From Prochlorococcus sp. AG-363-P06 (lineage in GTDB: Bacteria > Cyanobacteriota > Cyanobacteriia > PCC-6307 > Cyanobiaceae): a DNA stretch of 39,216 nucleotides. The stretch is from positions 1-39,216 of the forward strand of contig QCGD01000014.1 in the NCBI GenBank assembly GCA_003280025.1, in the 5' to 3' direction. This document shows, piece after piece, positions 7,679 to 14,837 of the stretch. Made by a program: the position numbers and the translations under genes. Under the pieces are notes generated by a model. That model made no database searches. It had not been told where the DNA came from and saw nothing but the letters and a program-made list of their open reading frames with translations. Every line of letters starts with the position of its first letter. Positions within the stretch are counted from its first letter, which is position 1.

Positions 7679-9265
7679 ATGACTTCAGAAATAAACAAAT
7701 ATATCGTTCACTTTGAATTGAGTAGTGTTGATGGTGATCTACTAACTAATGCTGATTTTAATAATTTAGAAAGGAAAGATTTAAGAAATTGTTCCTCATT
7801 AAATATCTGTTTTGAACCAGAGGAAATCAGTATTTCTGATGTCAAAATAACAAAGATGCTCATTCATTATGATGGGTTAACTGATAGTCCACAAGATTAC
7901 TTTGGTTTTGAATATGAACATGATTTAGATAAGGGATTTAAAGGTTCACCTAGTCCTATTGTTACTTTTGAACTCAATAAGGAAGTTGATCCAGATGAAT
8001 TTAGAAAGTCAATTTGGATGTCTTCAATTTGTATCTTCCCTGAAAAAGTGCGAGAACGAAATGGAGAAGCTGCTTTTCAGCAGGATAATAATGGTTATAC
8101 TTCCATAATTGATGGAGATAGTCTTGATGAGTATATTTCACAATTAGCTGGTGCAGCAATCGTACCCCCCAAAGAAATCTCTTTCCCTGATGGACTAGAC
8201 GGGTATTTCGAATTTGAACTTAAAGAACTAATTAGACTTAATAAACCTTCTCAAAATAAACCTTCTCAAAATAAACCTTCTCAAAATAAACCTTCTCAAA
8301 GAAAATCTAAAAAGACTACTGAGCAACTTCTACGTGAATTAGAAAAATATCCTGGAAGTTTCGGCGACTTTGGTTTCCTAAAGAGAGAGGCCGATAAAAG
8401 TCTTAAGTCTGATCGAGAATTTATTTTGGCGGCAATTAAGATAAGCGCTGATTCCTTTATGTTTGCGAGTCAAAACCTGAGATCTGATCGAGAAATAGCC
8501 TTAGCAGCAGTCTCCAGGTGGGGCCCTTCCCTTGAGTATGCAGATAAAGAATTAAAGTCTGATCGAGAAATTGTTTTGGCTGCAGTTAGTCAAGATGGAT
8601 TAGCTCTTGAGTTTGCCTGCCAGAAATTTCAGTATGATCGGGAAATTGTATTGGCTGCAGTAAGTCAAAGAGGAGATGCTCTTCAGTATGCTTATAAACC
8701 ATTTAAGTCTGATCGAGAAATTGTATTGGCTGCATTTATAAATAGGCATTACCTACAATTATCTCCCATGTATTTACCCGCCAATCTTAAGTCTGATCGC
8801 GATTTTTTCTTTGCTGCAGTTAGGCAAAATGGGAAAATTATTAGCTGTGTCAGTAAAGAGTTGAAGTCTGACCGCGAATTTGTATTGGCTGCAGTTATGA
8901 ATGACCATGATACCCCTAATGATTCTTATTATGATGGTATAGCTCTTAAGTATGCTGATAAAAAATTTAAGTCTGATAGAGAACTTGTATTGGCTGCAGT
9001 CAGTCAACTTGGATCTGCTCTTAAGTATGCTGATAAAAAATTTAAGTCTGATCGAGAAATTGTATTGGCTGCAGTCAATCAACTTGGATCTGCTCTTCAG
9101 TTTGCTGATAAAGAATTAAAGTCTGATCGGGAAATTGTCTTGGCTGCAGTTAGTCAAGATGGATCAGCTCTTCAGTTTGCCTGTAAGAAATTTAATTCTG
9201 ATCGAGAAATTGTGTTGGCTGCAGTTAGTCAAAATGGATCAGCTCAAGCAATGGCTAACTTATGA
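7679..9265 (+). CDS. DUF4116-repeat protein with N-terminal domain, 528 aa
   Basis: Residues 1-190 share the N-terminal domain of the 2954-4228 protein (KYIVHFEL, SLNICFEPE, PSPIVTFELNKEVDPDEFR, AAIVPPK). A linker follows with four exact copies of NKPSQ, encoded by a 15-bp tandem repeat at 8240-8299. From about residue 240 there are eleven DUF4116 repeats on the pattern FKSDREIVLAAVSQ-DG-AL-YAD; the fifth and sixth are irregular. The open frame extends upstream to 7619, but the ATG at 7679 fits the start of the sister protein and follows the preceding stop by 2 bp. Function unknown; a binding solenoid is likely. No secretion signal. Confidence 0.85.
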   Translation: MTSEINKYIVHFELSSVDGDLLTNADFNNLERKDLRNCSSLNICFEPEEISISDVKITKMLIHYDGLTDSPQDYFGFEYEHDLDKGFKGSPSPIVTFELNKEVDPDEFRKSIWMSSICIFPEKVRERNGEAAFQQDNNGYTSIIDGDSLDEYISQLAGAAIVPPKEISFPDGLDGYFEFELKELIRLNKPSQNKPSQNKPSQNKPSQRKSKKTTEQLLRELEKYPGSFGDFGFLKREADKSLKSDREFILAAIKISADSFMFASQNLRSDREIALAAVSRWGPSLEYADKELKSDREIVLAAVSQDGLALEFACQKFQYDREIVLAAVSQRGDALQYAYKPFKSDREIVLAAFINRHYLQLSPMYLPANLKSDRDFFFAAVRQNGKIISCVSKELKSDREFVLAAVMNDHDTPNDSYYDGIALKYADKKFKSDRELVLAAVSQLGSALKYADKKFKSDREIVLAAVNQLGSALQFADKELKSDREIVLAAVSQDGSALQFACKKFNSDREIVLAAVSQNGSAQAMANL

Positions 9266-9313
9266 GTTGCTATTAAAAGAAAATTGATGAGTCTTAAAAA
9301 GTAGAACGATATA

Positions 9314-9388
9314 GCAAGGGTGTGCATAAATAAGCAAAATCTCGCTCAAATCTCGCTCACAAACAACCTAGTGCCCTATGAGCACTAG
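9314..9388 (+). repeat. left arm sites of nested 9.3-10.4 kb element
   Basis: GCAAGG-like words start at 9314, 9324 and 9334 (exact 10-bp period), followed by CTCGCTCA at 9341 and 9352 (11-bp period). Then comes CAACCTAGTGC (9364-9374), matching the tRNA core, inside a perfect hairpin CTAGTGC-7-GCACTAG with a 7-nt loop, the geometry of a tRNA anticodon arm. The same word CTCGCTCA is paired at 10329, so the two sites bracket the 9471-10244 gene. Confidence 0.7.
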
Positions 9389-9415
9389 ATCGTAGATTTC
9401 TGATATATATGTTGA

Positions 9416-9435
9416 TTGACAGTCGTTCTACAATA
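9416..9435 (+). repeat. degenerate TTGACAGTCG motif
   Basis: TTGACAGTCGTTCTACAAT matches the 19-mer seen before the terminators at 1593 and 32166 with three differences, but no hairpin follows. It lies 35 bp upstream of the 9471 start codon and could contribute to its promoter; no well-spaced -10 box is evident. Confidence 0.4.
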
Positions 9436-9470
9436 GTGTTACTTAGTTCTTATTGAAGCCTTTTATATAG

Positions 9471-10244
9471 ATGAAAAAGAATATTGATTATGAATATTTA
9501 TGGTCATACTTACAAAATGGTGGGGAGATTTGGGCTCCCAATGAGGAAGCTTATCTTGGTACCTGGTACGAGGGAAAGGATCAATTAGTTGTAGAGGTAA
9601 ATGGTCCTAAAGAATTTGGAATTGGATTCTGCAGAGATATTGAAGATCTTCCACGAATTGTTAATGACTTTATAGGAGTTGGTGGAACAATCGAAGTTAT
9701 TAATAGAGAGTTAGAAAAAGAAAAATCATCAGTAAATGATGCTGAAGATGTTGACACTGATTCATTAATTGTTTGTGGAGTAGACCCTATTTCTGAATTG
9801 TTCTTTGTTGGAACTAAGTCAGTATTCAATAAAGATGAACCAAAGATAGCACACACTGAGAATGCAATAGACATGTACTATGGTCATTCTCTTGATCTAG
9901 CAGAGAAATTAAAATTATGTTTAAGATATTTTCCAGAGTTAGGTATCAAAGGTGTAATAGGAGGTGATTTTCTCTCCAAAAAATATGATGTAAAGACTGA
10001 AACTATAAACGAAGAGAAATTTTATAGTTTTGGCAACCAATCACTCAAATATGGCATACCAGTTGATCATCCAATAGGTAAAAAATTTAAGGAAGCCAAG
10101 GTTACGATAGTATTTCATACTCATTACACTGGAGATGATTTAGAAGAAATGCAGGCGAAACCTGGATTTTTTGAAAAACTTAATGATATAAAATCAGTAC
10201 TAGTTCTTACTAAAGAGGAAGCCGATAATTTTGTAATTACTTGA
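9471..10244 (+). CDS. hypothetical protein, 257 aa
   Basis: Not recognised. A soluble protein without signal peptide. The N-terminal third (WSYLQNGGEIWAPNEEAYLG, then DQLVVEVNGPKEFGIGF) looks like a small mixed domain; the centre begins DSLIVCGVDPISELFFVG; the last 120 residues form an alpha/beta region with a His-containing stretch FHTHYTG near residue 215, which could be a metal or substrate site. It is the only gene bracketed by the CTCGCTCA arm pairs at 9341 and 10329, so it is the sole cargo of a 1-kb nested element. Confidence 0.6.
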   Translation: MKKNIDYEYLWSYLQNGGEIWAPNEEAYLGTWYEGKDQLVVEVNGPKEFGIGFCRDIEDLPRIVNDFIGVGGTIEVINRELEKEKSSVNDAEDVDTDSLIVCGVDPISELFFVGTKSVFNKDEPKIAHTENAIDMYYGHSLDLAEKLKLCLRYFPELGIKGVIGGDFLSKKYDVKTETINEEKFYSFGNQSLKYGIPVDHPIGKKFKEAKVTIVFHTHYTGDDLEEMQAKPGFFEKLNDIKSVLVLTKEEADNFVIT

Positions 10245-10285
10245 ATATTAGCTACCCCTATACAACCTAGTTCCTTTGTTAAAAC

Positions 10286-10347
10286 TGAGCGACATCAGAC
10301 AGCAAGGTTATGCAAGGCTATGCAAATCCTCGCTCAAAGCTCGCTCA
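10286..10347 (+). repeat. right arm sites of nested element / T1
   Basis: An inverted site TGAGCGA (10286) is followed by GCAAGG words at 10302, 10312 and 10322 (exact 10-bp period) and CTCGCTCA at 10329 and 10340 (11-bp period). The set lies 76 bp before the partial tRNA at 10423. ACAACCTAGTTCC at about 10262 is a further echo of the tRNA core. Confidence 0.7.
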
Positions 10348-10378
10348 GTCTCATCTTTCTAAGTGTTGGCAATAAAAA

Positions 10379-10399
10379 AGAGAGTCTGGGAAACTCTCT
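10379..10399 (-). terminator. tRNA-type terminator at att site
   Basis: Read on the minus strand, a 7-bp stem AGAGAGT / ACTCTCT is followed by TTTTTT, about 24 nt downstream of the partial tRNA 3' end. Equivalent hairpins stand at 12293 and 30734 with a shared spacer (CCAAGTCATA). The element therefore carries a tRNA 3' half plus a terminator. Confidence 0.65.
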
Positions 10400-10422
10400 A
10401 GTATGACTTGGTTTTTATAGAG

Positions 10423-10465
10423 TCGGGGCGACAGGATTCGAACCTGCGACCTAGTGCTCCCAAAG
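10423..10465 (-). repeat. partial tRNA-Pro copy, att site T1/T2
   Basis: Exact match to the last 43 nt of tRNA-Pro (34593-34635), ending after CAAAG on the plus strand, three bases short of the other copies. Confidence 0.9.
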
Positions 10466-10594
10466 GACTCGATCTATCAAGTAAGATTTACTTAAAATCC
10501 TAGTTATAGTCTTAATTATTTGTAGAAGGTGGCACTAGGTTGAGACTCAATAAAGAGATATCTTCCAAGATTATATAAGGTCTTTATAGATTCT

Positions 10595-10629
10595 AGATCC
10601 CCCTACAGATCCCCCTTGCGACCGAGTGC
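10595..10629 (+). repeat. T2 left arm sites
   Basis: AGATCCCCC at 10595 and 10607 (12-bp period), then TGCGACCGAGTGC (10617-10629), one mismatch from the tRNA-Pro core region. A reversed core echo, GCACTAGGTTG, lies at about 10533. Confidence 0.7.
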
Positions 10630-10719
10630 CTACCAAACCAGGATTAAGCAGCTACCCAACGGGAGGCTGTATGAAAGGTACTCAAGAATTGACTCTAAAT
10701 AAAAGGATAAACAAGTTCT

Positions 10720-10743
10720 TTATTTAACGAGTAAGCGTTTCAT
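10720..10743 (-). pseudogene. truncated MKRLL start
   Basis: Minus-strand ATGAAACGCTTACTCG encodes MKRLLVK and a stop, 4 bp after the stop of the 50-residue gene. It is the fourth copy of the seam described at 7243. Confidence 0.5.
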
Positions 10744-10747
10744 TTAT

Positions 10748-10900
10748 TTAAAGGACTTCTTTTAAATTGCATACATATAAATCTTGCATTTGGTGAAGCC
10801 TATCAGCATAATCTCTTAAAATTTCTGCCATCTTTTGAGGTGGAATTTCTTCTTGATATTCTCTACATAAATCAAAAAAATTATTCAAGAAATCTTTCAT
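10748..10900 (-). CDS. small protein, 50 aa
   Basis: The frame starts MKDFLNNFFDLCREYQEEIP and ends in KMAEILRDYADRLHQMQDLY plus nine residues. It is an all-helical, amphipathic, acidic protein without export signal; the heptad-like spacing of Leu, Ile and Met in the second half suggests a coiled-coil or dimer. Its leader (10907-10970) is conserved elsewhere in the window (5331-5390), which supports real expression. No function recognised. It faces away from the DUF4116 gene at 11039. Confidence 0.6.
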   Translation of the reverse strand: MKDFLNNFFDLCREYQEEIPPQKMAEILRDYADRLHQMQDLYVCNLKEVL

Positions 10901-10906
10901 TGAAGC

Positions 10907-10970
10907 TAAAATGTTTAAACATCTCAAAAAGGTGCTTAAATTTTCTCCTTATATATATATAGAAGAATTT
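10907..10970 (-). promoter_or_regulatory. conserved leader with palindrome
   Basis: On the minus strand: TATATATATAAGGAG, then TTTAAGCACCTTTTTGAG, then ATGTTTAAACAT 12 bp before the start of the 50-residue gene. The second copy at 5331-5390 shows which positions are conserved. The palindrome is a candidate operator, and the AT block a candidate -10 region. Confidence 0.55.
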
Positions 10971-11038
10971 AACTGCTATCATCTTTATATCGCATAGCGA
11001 CTAATAATTCTGCCTCAACAAGTAAAAATTACATAGAG

Positions 11039-12094
11039 ATGCCATCACGAGATTTTCATTCTGATCAAGCAATTGTTTTAGAAGGTGTTCGAAAAGATGT
11101 TCTTGAAGTTGTTAAGAATGATGGAGATATGCTTAGATTCGCTGATGAAAAGCTTAAAGCTGATTATGAAATAGTTCTTGCAGCTGTTAAGTCCAAGGGG
11201 CATGCCCTTAGATATGTCGATGAGAAGCTTAAGTCTGATCGAGAAGTTGTGATAGAAGCAGTTAAGGAAAATGGTTATGCACTTCAGTTAGCCAATGAAA
11301 ATCTCAAAATTGATCAAGAAATTGTGTTGGCCGCAGTCAGTCAAGATGGATCTGCTCTTCAGTTTGCCGGTAAGAAGTCGAGGTTAAATCGAAAAATTGT
11401 ATTAGAGGCTATTCGGCAATATCCTTACTCACTTCAATATGCTGATGAGAAGCTGAAATCTGATCGGGAAGTTGTGCTTGAGGCCGTAAAATTAGATGGG
11501 TATGCTTTGTGCTATGTGGATAAGAAACTTATATCTGATCGGCAAGTTGTATTAGAGGCAGTTACATCGAGTGGCGCTTCACTTAAATTTGCAGATGAGA
11601 TATTTCTGTCTGATCGAGAAGTTATTTTGAAAGCTGTTCAGTCAGAACCCCATATCCTTAAATTTGCTGATAATAAATTTTCTTCTGATCGGGAAATTAT
11701 ATTAAAAGCTGTTATGCGTAATGGCTTATCTATTCAGTATGCCAAAGAGAATCTAAGAGCTGATCGAGAAATTGTTTTAGAAGCTGTTAGATCAAATGGT
11801 TATGCAATTAAGCATGTTGACCGCAAGTTTAAATCTGATCGAGAAATTGTTTTAGAAGCTGTTAAGTCAAAGGGGCAAGCCCTTGCAGATGTTTATAAGA
11901 AATTTAAATCGGATCGAGAAATTGTTTTAGAAGCTGTTAAGCAATCTGGAGATGCTCTTGAATATGCTTCAGAAGAATTAAGAGCAGATCGTGAAGTAGT
12001 TCTAGAAGCCCTTAAGACAGGTTCTGACTTAATTAGGTTTGCTAATAAGATTTTGAAAGAAGAACTAGAACAAGAAGGTCTTCTAAACAAATAA
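11039..12094 (+). CDS. DUF4116-repeat protein, 351 aa
   Basis: Almost the whole protein is DUF4116 repeats: about thirteen units of 25 residues (LKSDREVVLEAVK-NGYALQYAD), with no N-terminal domain, unlike the two other family members here. Some units carry changed key residues (NRKIVLEAI, DYEIVLAAV). The C-terminus (FANKILKEELEQEGLLNK) and about 40 bp after the stop match the 2954-4228 gene. It is the main cargo of T2. A superhelical binding protein is a reasonable guess, but no partner is visible. Starts with ATG; no secretion signal. Confidence 0.85.
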   Translation: MPSRDFHSDQAIVLEGVRKDVLEVVKNDGDMLRFADEKLKADYEIVLAAVKSKGHALRYVDEKLKSDREVVIEAVKENGYALQLANENLKIDQEIVLAAVSQDGSALQFAGKKSRLNRKIVLEAIRQYPYSLQYADEKLKSDREVVLEAVKLDGYALCYVDKKLISDRQVVLEAVTSSGASLKFADEIFLSDREVILKAVQSEPHILKFADNKFSSDREIILKAVMRNGLSIQYAKENLRADREIVLEAVRSNGYAIKHVDRKFKSDREIVLEAVKSKGQALADVYKKFKSDREIVLEAVKQSGDALEYASEELRADREVVLEALKTGSDLIRFANKILKEELEQEGLLNK

Positions 12095-12220
12095 ATCAAA
12101 CCTGCAATAATAATTGAATATTTTTTTAAGAACTTTTTGTCCTAGCTTTTATCTAAGCATTTCAACTATTATTTAAGGATACTTTTACTTCTTTATTCGA
12201 TGCTTTAATTAAGCACCTAT

Positions 12221-12259
12221 GGGGGATCTTCGAAGATTCTAGATCCCCCTACAGATCCC
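12221..12259 (+). repeat. T2 right arm sites
   Basis: An inverted GGGGGATCT (12221) is followed by AGATCCCCC (12241) and AGATCCC (12253) at 12-bp period. The block from AGATTCT onward is identical to that at the left end of T2 for about 26 bp. Confidence 0.7.
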
Positions 12260-12292
12260 TTTTGGATTATGAGACTGTATAGGCAATAAAAA

Positions 12293-12314
12293 AGACAGGT
12301 TGGGAAACCTGTCT
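12293..12314 (-). terminator. tRNA-type terminator at att site
   Basis: A 9-bp stem (AGACAGGTT / AACCTGTCT) followed on the minus strand by TTTTTTATTG, in the same position relative to the partial tRNA as at 10379 and 30734. Confidence 0.65.
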
Positions 12315-12333
12315 ATGACTTGGATTATTAGAG

Positions 12334-12379
12334 TCGGGGCGACAGGATTCGAACCTGCGACCTAGTGCTCCCAAAGCAC
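12334..12379 (-). repeat. partial tRNA-Pro copy, att site T2/T3
   Basis: Exact match to the last 46 nt of tRNA-Pro, from the discriminator base to GTGC of the anticodon stem. The following 40 bp resemble those after the copy at 30777 (AAGTGAGA-CT, ATCTCAG-CATAAC), the other element that carries a recombinase. Confidence 0.9.
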
Positions 12380-12430
12380 TAACACGCATTAAGTGAGACT
12401 CTGTTATCTCAGCTATAACTTCAATCATAA

Positions 12431-12501
12431 ACTGCACGAGACTGCACGAGACTGCATACTTTTGTCTGAGTAGGGTTATATTTCTACGGATTTGCGTAGA
12501 A
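12431..12501 (+). repeat. T3 left arm sites
   Basis: ACTGCACGAG is repeated at exactly 10 bp (12431, 12441, partly 12451). Further on, TTCTACG-6-CGTAGAA is a perfect inverted repeat (12482-12501) whose word recurs at the right end. GAGCACTCGG at 12509 is a reversed echo of the tRNA core just ahead of the recombinase start. Confidence 0.6.
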
Positions 12502-12526
12502 TAAAAGAGGAGCACTCGGACGCTTT

Positions 12527-13804
12527 GTGGCAGAAACTAACTCTTGGATAAAAGTATTTAGAAGAGCAATTAAAGTCTCTGTTGGAACTGGTTGGACTGT
12601 TCAACCTGATAGAGGAAATATTCGTGTTTTATATGGAAAAAAAGCATCAGGTTTTTTATCAATAAACCTTCCTTACAAATGGCAGGAAGATCAATGGGTT
12701 GAGGCTTTGAAGCTGATAGAAACTGCTTCTGATACTTATGAAAACTATAAATCCAATATTTCTTTAAAGGCTGCTTTTGACATTTCACAGAAATCATCTA
12801 CTAAATTTGAGCTGGAATGGGATATGGCTCTCGAAAATTATAGAAATTCTAATAGACACACTATTCAAGAAAATACCTGGAAAAGGAAGCATCTTCCTGT
12901 AATTAAAGCAATTTTCTTTTACGTAAAGAGATCAAAGGCAAGACCTCAAAATGGTAAAAGATTATGGAATAAAGTCAGTAATGAATATCAACATGGTAAA
13001 AATTTAGAAAAAAGAGGTTGGGCTAAAGGCACAACCATGCGAAGACATATGAGATTAGCTTTTAATAGATTCTTAAATTGGTGCGTAGAAAGAGAAGACT
13101 TTCCATCCTATTGGAGACCTCCAGTTTTTAATAAAGCTGAAGAAGAAGTAACTACAGAAAAGAGAGTGGGTTATCCATTAACAGATTCCCAAATTGGAAG
13201 ATTGGTTGATTCATTTGCAGATAATGAGCATGCAGCAAAATGGCAATTCGCAACTCAGCTTTGTGCAGTTTATGGATTAAGGCCTGAAGAACTTAGATAT
13301 TTAGTTCTAAAAAATAATAAAACAGAACTTTGGACTACTTATAAAAAATCGAATTCAAAGATAAATGGAAGAAGATTATTTCCTTTATTTGTTTTGGATA
13401 TAGATGGAAATCCTTTTGAATGGTGCCTTACTTTGCAGCAAAGGTTTGCTGCTGGAGAACTTCTTCCTCAAATATCGAAAGGACAAGGCGCAGATAGGTT
13501 AGGGAAACAGTTAAGAGATAGAAGTCCTAAGAATATTTGGTTGTCAATTTGCAAGGAAGCTGAAGTTGAGGGGCAAGAATGCACACCTTATTCTTTCCGG
13601 CATAGATACGCCTATGTTGCTCATAATAGGATCAATAAAAATGGAACTTATAGATCACCAAAACAAATAGCAGATGCAATGGGACATGATCTTGAAACTC
13701 ATTTAAAAAGTTATTCAAGATTTAATACAAAAGATTTAGAGAATGCATTTGATCCTATAGTCGACAAATTAAATAATACTGATAAGAAGTTAATAAAAAA
13801 CTAA
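12527..13804 (+). CDS. tyrosine recombinase (integrase) of T3
   Basis: 425 aa from a GTG start. Catalyses site-specific integration and excision, by inference at the tRNA-Pro anticodon arm. The N-terminal 100 residues are presumably an arm-binding domain, 95-190 the SAM-like core-binding domain, 215-405 the catalytic domain. Visible catalytic residues: R252 (YGLRPEEL), Lys in the 272-279 loop, R358 in PYSFRHRY, H387 (AMGH) and nucleophile Y396 (SYSRF). The first position of the HxxR box is Tyr (Y355), as in the T6 enzyme. It lies 150 bp inside the left att copy and reads into the element. No stop or frameshift, so probably active. Confidence 0.93.
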   Translation: MAETNSWIKVFRRAIKVSVGTGWTVQPDRGNIRVLYGKKASGFLSINLPYKWQEDQWVEALKLIETASDTYENYKSNISLKAAFDISQKSSTKFELEWDMALENYRNSNRHTIQENTWKRKHLPVIKAIFFYVKRSKARPQNGKRLWNKVSNEYQHGKNLEKRGWAKGTTMRRHMRLAFNRFLNWCVEREDFPSYWRPPVFNKAEEEVTTEKRVGYPLTDSQIGRLVDSFADNEHAAKWQFATQLCAVYGLRPEELRYLVLKNNKTELWTTYKKSNSKINGRRLFPLFVLDIDGNPFEWCLTLQQRFAAGELLPQISKGQGADRLGKQLRDRSPKNIWLSICKEAEVEGQECTPYSFRHRYAYVAHNRINKNGTYRSPKQIADAMGHDLETHLKSYSRFNTKDLENAFDPIVDKLNNTDKKLIKN

Positions 13805-13924
13805 TTTATTTTGAATAAGTCATGCAAATGATATTTGTTGACAACTATATATGAAGATGACGATTATTTTTACGCTTAGATGGGATATTAAATTACATGA
13901 TCTTCCTTAAAAGTAAATAAGTTT

Positions 13925-13968
13925 GCTTCTTTAATATGTTTGTGTGAGGAAAATTAAAGAAGCATTTT
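13925..13968 (+). terminator. rho-independent terminator
   Basis: A perfect 11-bp stem GCTTCTTTAAT / ATTAAAGAAGC with a 17-nt loop is followed by ATTTTTATA. It lies 120 bp behind the recombinase and before phoB. The loop contains TGTGTGAGGAAA, the same string that forms the ribosome site of the Som porins, so it may be built from a porin leader. Confidence 0.7.
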
Positions 13969-14108
13969 TATATTAAATAAACAGGTTTAAGGAAAAATTA
14001 AAAAGCTAATAAGATCGAATAAAAAAATAAGCATTGAATGTAAAGTAAATGTGAAATAATTGCATCAAATAAATTTGATTATATAAAATTAATTTGTTGG
14101 GTTTTCAA

Positions 14109-14837
14109 ATGGCTATTAAAGATCATAAAAGTTTGCAAGACTCAAAAATTCTTCTTGTAGAGGATGACAAGAGTATTAGGTTGACAGTAAGTGAGACATT
14201 GAATAGCGAAGGTTTTAGAGTATTAAGTTTCAAAGATGGTTTAACTGCATTAGATTTTATTACTAATGATTCTAAAAATGATGTTGACCTAATAATTCTC
14301 GATTTAATGTTGCCAGGGTTAAATGGATTAGAGTTATGCAGAAAAATAAGAAATGAAGAAAACTATACACCCATACTAATTTTGAGTGCTAAAGATAATG
14401 AATCAGACAGGGTTCTTGGTTTAGAGGTTGGTGCAGATGATTATTTAACAAAACCTTTTGGTTTAAATGAATTAATTGCTAGATCAAGAGCCTTAATAAG
14501 AAGATCTAAACGTAATAAAAAAAATATAGAAAACTCAAAAACCGTCATAGAGTTTAACCATATAAAAATGTTTTTGGAAGAATGTAGGGTAACTTCTTTC
14601 GATAGAGAAATAACATTATCTCCAAAAGAATTTAAATTATTAGAATTATTTATGAAAAATCCTAAAAGGGTATGGTCAAGAGATTTAATACTTGAAAAAA
14701 TATGGGAAATTGACTTTATCGGTGATACTAAAACTGTAGATGTTCATGTTAGGTGGCTCAGAGAGAAATTAGAAGAAGATCCCTCAGCTCCAAAGTTTCT
14801 TAAAACTGTTAGAGGCTTTGGATATAAGTTTGGATGA
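14109..14837 (+). CDS. phoB: phosphate response regulator PhoB
   Basis: 242 aa OmpR/PhoB-type regulator. Receiver domain 10-130 with the acidic pocket E18-D19-D20, phosphoacceptor D65 (ILDLMLPG) and K115 (LTKPFG); winged-helix DNA-binding domain from about 145 to the end with the usual TVDVHVRWLREKLE and RTVRGFGYKF motifs. It should activate phosphate-starvation genes through Pho boxes, two of which lie 3 kb downstream. ATG 14109 is preferred over a TTG 15 bp upstream. Its stop overlaps the phoR start (ATGA), so the two are co-translated. Confidence 0.93.
   Translation: MAIKDHKSLQDSKILLVEDDKSIRLTVSETLNSEGFRVLSFKDGLTALDFITNDSKNDVDLIILDLMLPGLNGLELCRKIRNEENYTPILILSAKDNESDRVLGLEVGADDYLTKPFGLNELIARSRALIRRSKRNKKNIENSKTVIEFNHIKMFLEECRVTSFDREITLSPKEFKLLELFMKNPKRVWSRDLILEKIWEIDFIGDTKTVDVHVRWLREKLEEDPSAPKFLKTVRGFGYKFG

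Larger units (their letters stand above)
1785..10465. mobile_element. T1: composite tRNA-Pro element without recombinase
   Basis: The interval lies between the partial tRNA copies at 1740 and 10423. It encodes a SYLF protein, two DUF4116 proteins, a pstS, lipoprotein and membrane peptides, but no integrase. No arm pair is visible close to its left end. Instead two left-arm-like structures without a tRNA copy lie inside it (7332-7381 and 9314-9388), so it is probably several elements fused by deletion. The second of these matches the right-end repeats at 10329, enclosing the gene at 9471-10244. Confidence 0.6.
10466..12379. mobile_element. T2: 1.9-kb cargo element
   Basis: Bounded by the partial tRNA copies at 10423 and 12334. 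Both ends carry AGATTCTAGATCCCCC followed by a second AGATCCC 12 bp on (10595 and 12241), a word found nowhere else in the window. It encodes a DUF4116 protein and a 50-residue protein and no recombinase, so it should need one in trans. Confidence 0.75.

Noticed and set aside
8774-9082. 102-aa minus-strand ORF within DUF4116 gene
   Set aside because: Shadow of the repeated coding sequence; its repeats simply mirror the sense repeats.
12089-12115. Similarity of DUF4116 3' flank (AAATCAAACCTGCAATA) to an internal chrA stretch
   Set aside because: About 20 bp match by eye with nothing aligning on either side; in AT-rich DNA this may be chance, and no mechanism links the two.
12267-12515. 82-aa minus-strand ORF across the partial tRNA at 12334
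   Set aside because: It covers terminator, tRNA copy and arm sites; the ALGALGRRFESCRPDSN part is translated tRNA sequence.
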